Source of the DNA: a virus
Reading direction: 5' to 3' (one strand)
Length of the DNA: 40,065 nt
Virus record (IMG/VR): IMGVR_UViG_3300030107_005507
Location: 10,941 to 51,005 of that record
Shown: positions 34,295 to 40,065 of the stretch, one piece after another
How the letters are laid out: every line of letters starts with the position of its first letter
Numbering within the stretch: position 1 is the first letter of the stretch
The notes under the pieces: model-generated
What the model was told of the DNA's origin: nothing
Seen by the model: the letters and a program-made list of their open reading frames with translations, nothing else
Databases searched by the model: none
Position numbers and translations under genes: made by a program

Positions 34295-34662
34295 TGTATA
34301 CTTATAACATAAAATTAGATAGAGTTATTGATGGTGATACTATTGATGCTTATATAGATTTAGGTTTTGATATTCATGTCAAAAAAAGAATTAGGTTTAT
34401 GGGGATTAATACTCCAGAATCAAGAACTAGAGATTTAGAAGAAAAAGCGAGGGGATTAGCTGCTAAAGATAGATTAAAAGTTATATTAGAAGGTGCTAAT
34501 AGGATAGAACTATGCTCATATGGTGTTGGAAAATATGGTAGATGTTTAGGTGAATTACACGTGGACATGCTAGATGGAAAAGAATGTTTGACTCTAGCAA
34601 ATGTAAATGAATTATTAATCAAAGAAGGTCATGCTGTAGAGTATGATGGAGGAAAAAGATAA
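34294..34662 (+). CDS. Staphylococcal nuclease-family (thermonuclease-like) protein
   Basis: A 122-residue protein of the SNase family, which cleaves DNA and RNA in a calcium-dependent way. Family motifs are intact: RVIDGDTIDA (D13-G14-D15-T16), RFMGINTPE with R34 and E42 matching the catalytic Arg35 and Glu43 of the S. aureus enzyme, and GKYGRCLGEL with R83 matching catalytic Arg87. The OB-fold strand order is visible. No signal peptide is present, unlike the secreted bacterial enzymes, so it should act in the cytoplasm, for example on host DNA or RNA, or be packaged. It starts on the last base of the thioredoxin-like stop and is followed 4 bases later by the Cys-rich mini-gene. Confidence 0.85.
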   Translation: MYTYNIKLDRVIDGDTIDAYIDLGFDIHVKKRIRFMGINTPESRTRDLEEKARGLAAKDRLKVILEGANRIELCSYGVGKYGRCLGELHVDMLDGKECLTLANVNELLIKEGHAVEYDGGKR

Positions 34663-34666
34663 AATT

Positions 34667-34768
34667 ATGAAAGAAAAATTTTGTAAATGGATACAAGCAA
34701 TAACATTTGGATTAGTTTGTTTTAATTGGTGTGTATGTTGCTGCGAACCGGGTAAGTGTTGTAAATAA
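34667..34768 (+). CDS. 33-residue cysteine-rich mini-protein
   Basis: An ATG-started frame of 34 codons ends TAA at 34766-34768, overlapping the next ATG by one base (TAATG). The product starts MKEKFCKWIQAITFGLVCFN and ends WCVCCCEPGKCCK: a short hydrophobic helix of about 15 residues followed by a CVCCC...CC cluster, eight Cys in 33 residues. The tight coupling on both sides, and a start that fills the gap between two real genes exactly, support it as a gene. It could be a membrane-anchored metal-binding or lipidated peptide. I do not recognise a family. Confidence 0.55.
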   Translation: MKEKFCKWIQAITFGLVCFNWCVCCCEPGKCCK

Positions 34769-37638
34769 TGAAAAAGTTATTACTACTATTATTACTACCT
34801 ATATTTAGCTTTGGACAAATTGATACTTTTCCATGGGTAAATAATTTTGAATCATTTGTAGATTTAGAACAAGACCAAAATGATGATGGTGATTGGTGGT
34901 TAATGCAAGGACCAACCGGTAGTTTTGGTACTGGTCCAAGCGGTGATCATACCACTGGTTTTGGTATATATTCTTATGTAGAATCGTCATACCCAAACTA
35001 TCCTAATAAACAGTTTGTATGTTACACGCCTGAATTTGATGTTTCAGCTACTCCTGGTAGAATGTTATCTTTCTGGTACCATATGTATGGTATAGGCATG
35101 GGAGAGCTCGAGATTGCAGCTATAGATAGTATGGGTAACTATATATTTATAGACGCAATATTTGGTAACCAAGGTGATCAATGGCACTTTACACATTATC
35201 AATTAGATAGTTTTAATATACAAAATAACTTTAAAATAGCATTTATAGCCACTACTGGAACTGGTTTTACTAGTGACTTTGCTATTGATGATATAATGGT
35301 TTCTAATCCGTTCCCAGTAATATACGGATGTACAGATACAATATGTAGTAATTATGATTCAGTAGCTACTATTAATGATGGAAGTTGTATTTACATCTTT
35401 GGATGTATGGATAATAACGCTGATAATTATAATCCATGGGCAAATGTAGACGATGGAACATGTGCCCAGCAAGTTGTATGTACACCTGGTTTATCTTTAA
35501 TAGATGTAGCTATAACTTTAGATAATTGGCCAAGTGAAACATCTTGGATGTTATATTCTCCAACAGATACATTTGCTTTTGTTGATAACGAAACATATGA
35601 TTACACTCAAACTGGACAAACAGTTCATACACAAGCTTGTGTTCCAGTTGGTGATACTATTTTATTTGCAATATATGATACTTATGGAGATGGTATCGGT
35701 GGTGGGTCTGTAGTTGGTAATTGTGTTGTAACTAATATTAGCTGCGGAGAAGTTATATATGATTTATCAGCTCAAAATTTTCCAGCACCATCTAACTTTG
35801 GTTACGATGATTATTCATTACCTTATGTTTCTCCAAGTTGTAGCGATACTGTAATATTTGGATGTACAAACCCTAGTTATATAGAATATGATTCTTTAGC
35901 TACAGATGATGATGGAAGTTGTATGACATTAGCTACTTATGGTTGTACAGATCCAGCCGCTTTTAATTACGATCCTACAGCAGATAAAATGCTGTTAACA
36001 TCACCTTGTACTTATAATTTAATATTATATGATGCTGGTGGTGATTCTTGGGGTAACTGTTGGTTAGGTGTAGAACAAGCAGATTCATTATGGCAATTTA
36101 AAATTGACAACAATGGTGTTTATTCAGATACATTTGCTTTAACACTTAATTCTAACGATGAGGTTTATTTCTATTATTTTGAAATCCCTACAGCTCAACA
36201 AAATCCTCAACAACTAGATATACAAACAATACAAAATTCATTTAAGTTAGAAAACGATTACGGGACTATAATACACGAAGGTGATAATCCTTGGCCTGGT
36301 CCAAATGAAAATAAATTAAGAAATTATAGAACTGCTAATGATATTTATTCTGCAATACCTTATTGTGGGGACGAATGTATACCGGTTGTAAATGGATGTA
36401 TGGATGCTATAGCTTATAACTATAATAGCTTAGCAAATACCAATGACACATGTTATTATGATCCTGGTTGCACAAATCCAGGTTATTTAGAATATTATAC
36501 TCAAGGATATATAGCTGATGTAAATGATAGTAGTTGTTCTGTTTTAGCTATGTTTGGATGTATGGATTCAACAGCGTTTAATTATGATAGTACAGCAAAC
36601 GTAGATAATGGTGGTTGTATCCCGGTTATTATGGGTTGTATGCTAGATGGCGCGTTTAATTATAATCCTAATGCTAACACACCTGATACTTGTATACCAA
36701 TTATATATGGTTGTACATCGCCTATAGCTTTGAATTATGACAGTTTAGCTAATACAGATGATGGTAGTTGTGTTGGTGTTGTTTACGGGTGTACTAATCC
36801 CGATGCTTTCAACTTCAACCCACTTGCTAATGTTGATGACTCAAGTTGCGTTCCAGTGGTTTACGGTTGTACAGACCCAATTATGTTTAATTACAATGTA
36901 TTAGCTAATGTTGATAATGGTTCTTGTGAACCTTATGTTTACGGCTGTACAGACTCAATAATGTTTAATTATGATCCTCTAGCTAACAGTGATAACAATT
37001 CTTGTATACCTTTTATATATGGTTGCACGGACCCTTCTATGCTTAATTATAACTCACAGGCAAACACGGAGGATTTTAGTTGTATCGCTTATGTGTATGG
37101 GTGTATGGATAGTACTGCTCTTAACTTTGATTCACTTGCTAACACGGATAACGGTTCATGTATCGAAATCATTATGGGTTGCATGGATCCAGACGCGTAT
37201 AACTATGAGTCAATTGCTAATGTTAATGACTCTATATCTTGTTTATATAATGCTGGTTGTATTACTGGTGCGGGTAATCCTTATTGGTTAAATGATCCTT
37301 GTTATGCTTGGGTATTATCAGTAGATGATTACTGTTGTGAAAACGAATGGGATAGTATATGTCAATTAACTTACAACTATTGCGATAGCTCTTGGACTGG
37401 TCCAATACCAACAAGAGAAGGTTTAGATAATTATATAGTAATTTATCCAAATCCAACTAAAGACAAAGTAAATATAAATAAAAACGTTGATATAAACGTG
37501 TATAATTATATCGGAGATATGGTAATATCAAAACGGAATATAAATGTCTTAGATATGTCTAAAATGAATTCTGGGGTGTATATGTTACAAATAAAATACA
37601 AAAACAAAATAATAACAAAACAATTAATTAAAAAGTAA
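34768..37638 (+). CDS. Type IX-secreted repeat protein (signal peptide, MAM-like, 15 GCxD repeats, T9SS type A domain)
   Basis: A 956-residue exported protein. It has a signal peptide (residues 1-16, MKKLLLLLLLPIFSFG) and a MAM/jelly-roll-like domain (about 20-180, MLSFWYHMYGIGMGELEI, SDFAIDDIMVSNP). About 15 copies of GC(T/M)D...(F/L)NY...AN.DDGSC follow, interrupted by beta domains at about 240-345 and 415-530. Copies 7-15 are tandem (596-825). A CC....WD.IC motif (856-865) precedes a type A T9SS sorting domain (888-956: IYPNPTKDKVNI, VYNYIGDMV, MNSGVYMLQIKYKNKIITKQ, LIKK). In Bacteroidota that domain targets cargo through the outer membrane for surface attachment or release. The phage thus directs a host nanomachine to export it. 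A surface decoy, adhesin or exclusion factor is possible; the function is unknown. Confidence 0.85.
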   Translation: MKKLLLLLLLPIFSFGQIDTFPWVNNFESFVDLEQDQNDDGDWWLMQGPTGSFGTGPSGDHTTGFGIYSYVESSYPNYPNKQFVCYTPEFDVSATPGRMLSFWYHMYGIGMGELEIAAIDSMGNYIFIDAIFGNQGDQWHFTHYQLDSFNIQNNFKIAFIATTGTGFTSDFAIDDIMVSNPFPVIYGCTDTICSNYDSVATINDGSCIYIFGCMDNNADNYNPWANVDDGTCAQQVVCTPGLSLIDVAITLDNWPSETSWMLYSPTDTFAFVDNETYDYTQTGQTVHTQACVPVGDTILFAIYDTYGDGIGGGSVVGNCVVTNISCGEVIYDLSAQNFPAPSNFGYDDYSLPYVSPSCSDTVIFGCTNPSYIEYDSLATDDDGSCMTLATYGCTDPAAFNYDPTADKMLLTSPCTYNLILYDAGGDSWGNCWLGVEQADSLWQFKIDNNGVYSDTFALTLNSNDEVYFYYFEIPTAQQNPQQLDIQTIQNSFKLENDYGTIIHEGDNPWPGPNENKLRNYRTANDIYSAIPYCGDECIPVVNGCMDAIAYNYNSLANTNDTCYYDPGCTNPGYLEYYTQGYIADVNDSSCSVLAMFGCMDSTAFNYDSTANVDNGGCIPVIMGCMLDGAFNYNPNANTPDTCIPIIYGCTSPIALNYDSLANTDDGSCVGVVYGCTNPDAFNFNPLANVDDSSCVPVVYGCTDPIMFNYNVLANVDNGSCEPYVYGCTDSIMFNYDPLANSDNNSCIPFIYGCTDPSMLNYNSQANTEDFSCIAYVYGCMDSTALNFDSLANTDNGSCIEIIMGCMDPDAYNYESIANVNDSISCLYNAGCITGAGNPYWLNDPCYAWVLSVDDYCCENEWDSICQLTYNYCDSSWTGPIPTREGLDNYIVIYPNPTKDKVNINKNVDINVYNYIGDMVISKRNINVLDMSKMNSGVYMLQIKYKNKIITKQLIKK
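36556..37242 (+). repeat. Tandem array of nine 24-residue GCxD repeats
   Basis: Encodes residues 597-825 of the T9SS cargo protein: nine adjoining units of about 24 residues (72-78 bases), for example GCTSPIALNYDSLANTDDGS, GCTDPIMFNYNVLANVDNGS and GCMDSTALNFDSLANTDNGS. Codons differ between units, so the array is not a recent slippage product. Each unit has Cys at both ends and an acidic DDGSC-type loop. Confidence 0.85.
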
Positions 37639-37644
37639 AAAATT

Positions 37645-38106
37645 ATGGCAACAACAACGGCAACGATAACGTTGAATAGTGCTGATATACTTAGTAATGC
37701 AATATCTTTGAGCAAAACATCTAATTTATATTATCACAATACTACATCAACGGGTTTAACGCAGTATAAATCAGGGAGAGTTAATGTTTACGTAACAGGT
37801 GGTAGTTTTGATCTTATTCCAGCTTTAGCTAGTGAAGAAGCGTCAGCTACAAACTCTTATGTTTATATATGCAACAAAAATACAACAGCCGCTAACTACG
37901 TCACTATTTCTATTTACAATGAAGTAATAGGTAGATTATACGCGGGAGACTGGATGTTTATTCCTTGGGAGCAAAACGATCCAGTTGGAGACAATGGAAG
38001 TGATAACGATATAGAAGTAGAAGCATTTGTAGGTGGACCACAAGCTATAGAATGGATGGTGTTTACAGAATCAACTGCAACTATTTTAGATGCTTCTGGA
38101 GATTAA
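37645..38106 (+). CDS. Putative virion surface protein, paralogue 1
   Basis: A 153-residue beta-rich protein beginning MATTTATITL and sharing that start, plus the block VIGRLYAGDWMFIPWE and a closing strand (IEWMVF), with the gene at 38135. It has no signal peptide. A Thr/Ser/Asn-rich small protein in tandem paralogues near the end of the late region would suit head fibre, decoration or tail-fibre tip proteins, but this is inference. The ATG is 6 bases after the T9SS cargo gene. Confidence 0.5.
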   Translation: MATTTATITLNSADILSNAISLSKTSNLYYHNTTSTGLTQYKSGRVNVYVTGGSFDLIPALASEEASATNSYVYICNKNTTAANYVTISIYNEVIGRLYAGDWMFIPWEQNDPVGDNGSDNDIEVEAFVGGPQAIEWMVFTESTATILDASGD

Positions 38107-38134
38107 TAATTAACAATATAAATAAATAACAAAT

Positions 38135-38566
38135 ATGGCAACAACAACAGCAACAATAACACTGGCTAGTAGTGATTTAATGGATAATAATATATCTGTT
38201 TCTAATACTGCTACTTTAACAGATCAGGGTAATGATACTGGTGTTACAAAAACAACTGGGCTTACTAGAGTTGAACTAAGCTCTACTAGTAATGTAGTTC
38301 TTTTAGATAGTGCTGCCACAGGTGGTGTGGAACTAGCGAGAAACGCTGGTGGTGCAATAACTAGTGGCAAAGTATTTCTTCAGAACTTAAATGATAGAGG
38401 TGATGGTTCTAAATATGTAACGGTATTATTACAAGCAGTAGTTATTGGTAGATTATATGGTGGTGATTGGATGTTTTTACCTTGGGAAGGTGGATCTGGT
38501 AATGATTTAGAGGTTACCCCAAGTTCAACTACTGATACTACATTAGAATATATAGTATTCTATTAA
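38135..38566 (+). CDS. Putative virion surface protein, paralogue 2
   Basis: A 143-residue paralogue of the preceding protein. It shares an identical first ten residues (MATTTATITL), the block VIGRLYGGDWMFLPWE and a closing LEYIVF; the middle (LSSTSNVVLLDSAATGGVEL) has diverged. The 28-base A/T spacer holds no Shine-Dalgarno sequence. The tandem pair suggests duplication followed by specialisation, for example two versions of a decoration or trimeric surface protein. Confidence 0.5.
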   Translation: MATTTATITLASSDLMDNNISVSNTATLTDQGNDTGVTKTTGLTRVELSSTSNVVLLDSAATGGVELARNAGGAITSGKVFLQNLNDRGDGSKYVTVLLQAVVIGRLYGGDWMFLPWEGGSGNDLEVTPSSTTDTTLEYIVFY

Positions 38567-38572
38567 TAAAAA

Positions 38573-38896
38573 ATGGCGCAATATTTTAATATAACGGGTA
38601 GTACTTCTGCCGCGGCAGAGCTTACTAGAGAATTATTAGCTGCTGGTAGTGGTATAAAGATATCTAAAATATCTTTAACTAATATTCATGCTACATATCC
38701 GTGTACCGTTGATTTATATATTGAAAAAGCACTTACTGGAAAGTTTTATCTCTTAAAAGGAGTAGAACTTCCCGTAGGTGCTACTTTGATATATGATAAT
38801 ATAAAACTAAGTACAGCGGCTGGACAATTCGGTTTATATTTAAAATTAAATAAATCAGCATCTGAAACACCAAGTGTAGACGTAATATTACAATAG
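38573..38896 (+). CDS. Small beta-rich probable structural protein
   Basis: A 107-residue protein with repeated strand-turn patterns (GIKISKISLTNIHATYPCTV, GKFYLLKGVELPVGATLIYD) and no export signal. This is a typical short beta-sandwich layout seen in small phage virion proteins, but I know no specific family. It is separated by 6 bases from the paralogue before it and by 1 base from the gene after it, so it is part of the same transcription unit. Confidence 0.5.
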   Translation: MAQYFNITGSTSAAAELTRELLAAGSGIKISKISLTNIHATYPCTVDLYIEKALTGKFYLLKGVELPVGATLIYDNIKLSTAAGQFGLYLKLNKSASETPSVDVILQ

Positions 38897-38897
38897 C

Positions 38898-39326
38898 ATG
38901 ACTTATATAGGACAAATAAATAAAAATAAAAATAAATATCTTTATTTTAGAACAGAAGCCACAGATGCTAATGATGATGCAACTGGAGATTCAGCATTGT
39001 TTCCTGCATCGTCTTTAATGGGTATGCAACCTACATCTGATACCGCTTTAACATTGTATTTTAAAAGTATGCTTAGAGGTTCTGGAAATGAAGGTGCAGC
39101 TGATTCCGCGGCTAATTTAGATAATAACGATAGTGTTATTGTTACAATATCCGCAAATACTCATTTAGTAGCAATGAAAGCTATAATAGAAGCTATAAAC
39201 AATGACAATTATCCAGCTGTATTAATTATAGCAAATGATGATTCTGGTGGAACCGAGTATTTAGCAGAATCAGGTATATCAGCATGTGGAACAATTTCTG
39301 TTGCAGCGGCATATACTAACTCTTAA
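38898..39326 (+). CDS. Small hypothetical, probably virion-associated protein
   Basis: A 142-residue acidic protein. The N-terminus is NKNKNKYLYFRTEATDAN. The middle is Asp/Ala/Ser-rich. A helix-strand unit follows with TISANTHLVAMKAIIEAINN and YPAVLIIANDDSGGTEYLAE. No signal peptide or catalytic motif is seen. It sits between beta-rich small proteins and the endolysin. I do not recognise it; a structural role is inferred only from its neighbours. Confidence 0.45.
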   Translation: MTYIGQINKNKNKYLYFRTEATDANDDATGDSALFPASSLMGMQPTSDTALTLYFKSMLRGSGNEGAADSAANLDNNDSVIVTISANTHLVAMKAIIEAINNDNYPAVLIIANDDSGGTEYLAESGISACGTISVAAAYTNS

Positions 39327-39338
39327 TAATAAAATAAA

Positions 39339-39794
39339 ATGATAAGCGAACATATTTCATATAAGGAAGGCGTGTATAGCATAACAGCGACACGATTAGG
39401 AATAGATAACACACCAGGAGATGATCAACTTCATTTCATGGAAATAATAGCTGAAAAAGTATTTGAACCTCTTAGAGAATGGGTTGGTGGTCCAATAAAG
39501 ATTAATAGTTTTTATAGATGTTCTGAGCTTAACAAGGCTATAGGTGGGTCTGCAACATCACAACATTGTAAAGGTCAAGCTATGGATATTGACGATACGC
39601 TTGGTAGAGCTACAAACGCTGAAATGTTTAATTGGATAAAAGAGAACTTAGATTTTGATCAAATGATATGGGAATTTGGAGATGATGATAATCCTGATTG
39701 GATTCACGTGAGTTATGTATCGGAAGAAAAAAATCGTAATAGATGTTTGAGAGCTCATAGATATAATGGTAAAACAACTTATGGAGTAATTTAA
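39339..39794 (+). CDS. Peptidase M15-family endolysin
   Basis: A 151-residue zinc peptidase of the D-Ala-D-Ala carboxypeptidase / L-alanyl-D-glutamate peptidase type (M15A-like), which cuts peptidoglycan stem peptides for lysis. It shows FYRCSELNKAIGG, then SQHCKGQAMD with H76 and D83 as zinc ligands, and WIHVSY with H123 as the third ligand, preceded by FDQMIWEFGDDDNPDW. Length matches single-domain M15 lysins. No signal peptide is present, so export would need a holin; the 93-residue membrane protein at 33687 is a candidate. It starts 12 bases after the previous stop. Confidence 0.85.
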   Translation: MISEHISYKEGVYSITATRLGIDNTPGDDQLHFMEIIAEKVFEPLREWVGGPIKINSFYRCSELNKAIGGSATSQHCKGQAMDIDDTLGRATNAEMFNWIKENLDFDQMIWEFGDDDNPDWIHVSYVSEEKNRNRCLRAHRYNGKTTYGVI

Positions 39795-39850
39795 CAATTA
39801 CTTAACATTATAAAAATTAAATCTTTATATTTATTAGTGAAAATAAATAT

Positions 39851-39928
39851 ATGGAATCACAACAAATAGATCTTAGTTGGCTATTATATGTAGCACTAAT
39901 GATCACTATCTTTTTGATAGCATTATAA
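39851..39928 (+). CDS. 25-residue single-helix membrane peptide
   Basis: An ATG frame with product MESQQIDLSWLLYVALMITI then FLIAL, ending TAA immediately before the terminator hairpin. Residues 9-25 form one hydrophobic helix after a short polar start. It follows the endolysin by 56 A/T-rich bases containing TAAATAT before the ATG. Its size and position beside the endolysin suit a tiny holin-like or accessory membrane peptide. Because it is so short, chance cannot be excluded. Confidence 0.4.
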   Translation: MESQQIDLSWLLYVALMITIFLIAL

Positions 39929-39930
39929 AA

Positions 39931-39962
39931 AAAGGGAGTAACTTTCGTTACCCCCTTTCTTA
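39931..39962 (+). terminator. Hairpin terminator between convergent genes
   Basis: AAAGGGAGTAAC (39931-39942), loop TTTC and GTTACCCCCTTT (39947-39958) form a 12-bp stem with one mismatch. T-rich CTTATTTT follows on the + strand and A-rich AAAA precedes it, so it could end transcription in both directions. It lies right after the last + strand frame and just before the stop of the convergent minus-strand gene. Confidence 0.8.
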
Positions 39963-39975
39963 TTTTAAGAACGTT

Positions 39976-40065
39976 CTAGAACTGAGCGTTTTTTTGATCT
40001 TGCACTTCAATTCTAACTTCTTGTGCTAGAGACTTCACAGCCTGCATAGCTTTCCTAACCCGCGT
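39976..40065 (-). CDS. Histone H1-like (Hc1-type) DNA-binding protein, C-terminal part (truncated by window)
   Basis: On the minus strand the frame is open from the window edge to a TAG at 39978-39976. The 29 residues read TRVRKAMQAVKSLAQEVRIE then VQDQKNAQF. This matches my memory of the C-terminal half of small histone H1-like proteins of the Hc1 family found in Bacteroidota and some of their phages (pattern G-T-R-x-R-K-A...L...A-Q-E-x-R). Such proteins bind or compact DNA. It converges on the late operon with the hairpin in between, marking a change of transcription direction and probably the boundary to another gene block. The short visible length keeps confidence moderate. Confidence 0.5.
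   Translation of the reverse strand, partial: TRVRKAMQAVKSLAQEVRIEVQDQKNAQF

Noticed and set aside
36556-37242. Regular 72-78 base repeats as a possible CRISPR array or DNA-level satellite
   Set aside because: The repeats are in frame, differ at synonymous positions and encode a conserved Cys-rich peptide unit; no constant DNA repeat with spacers exists.
1-40065. tRNA genes, integrase, transposons or attachment sites
   Set aside because: No cloverleaf with CCA-type acceptor stem, no recombinase motif and no terminal inverted repeats were noticed on reading the gaps, all of which are under 100 bases.

Overview
This window is the late, virion-assembly half of a tailed-phage genome. The likely host is a marine, Flavobacteria-like member of the Bacteroidota. 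The DNA is strongly AT-rich. Genes lack obvious Shine-Dalgarno sequences and start after A/T-only leaders, usually in a TATG or AATATG context, as is common for Bacteroidota and their phages. One gene also ends in a textbook type IX secretion (T9SS) type A sorting domain, a system essentially confined to the Bacteroidota lineage. Almost every gene lies on the + strand with gaps of 0 to about 70 bases. There are no rRNA or tRNA genes, CRISPR arrays, insertion sequences or integrase genes.

Layout. 1-7301, packaging and head: the 3' end of the large terminase gene, a portal, an acidic scaffold-like protein, the major capsid protein with a strong UUCG terminator behind it, a conserved head-proximal protein and a small CGC-motif protein. 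7304-21773, neck and tail: two probable connector or ring proteins, a giant 3203-residue nozzle (tail tubular B-like) protein with a roughly 1200-residue cysteine-rich C-terminal extension, a small structural protein and a 743-residue beta-repeat protein. 21829-32571, ejected internal core: an acetyltransferase-fold protein followed by proteins of 270, 607 and 2560 residues. This matches the T7 order gp13-gp14-gp15-gp16. The last is a polyvalent protein with zinc-peptidase-like and HAD-phosphatase-like domains. With no tape measure, sheath or baseplate genes, this suggests a podovirus; a crAss-like affiliation is possible but not shown here.

32606-37638 is a compact cassette aimed mostly at the host envelope. 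It encodes a signal-peptide-bearing outer-membrane protein, a one-pass membrane coiled-coil protein, an exported thioredoxin-fold protein whose active-site cysteines are gone, a nuclease of the staphylococcal nuclease family, a 33-residue protein with eight cysteines, and a 956-residue T9SS cargo protein built from about 15 GC(T/M)D...NY...DDGSC repeats. The same repeat occurs in the C-terminal extension of the nozzle-like virion protein. The phage therefore seems to put the same module both on its own particle and on the surface of the infected cell. This is the most novel feature of the window.

37645-39928 holds four small beta-rich, probably virion-associated proteins (the first two are tandem paralogues), an M15 peptidase endolysin and a tiny membrane protein. 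A hairpin terminator follows. The window ends in the 3' end of a convergent minus-strand gene whose residues resemble a histone H1-like (Hc1) protein. Functional names rest on motifs, composition and gene order read by eye, because no database search was possible.
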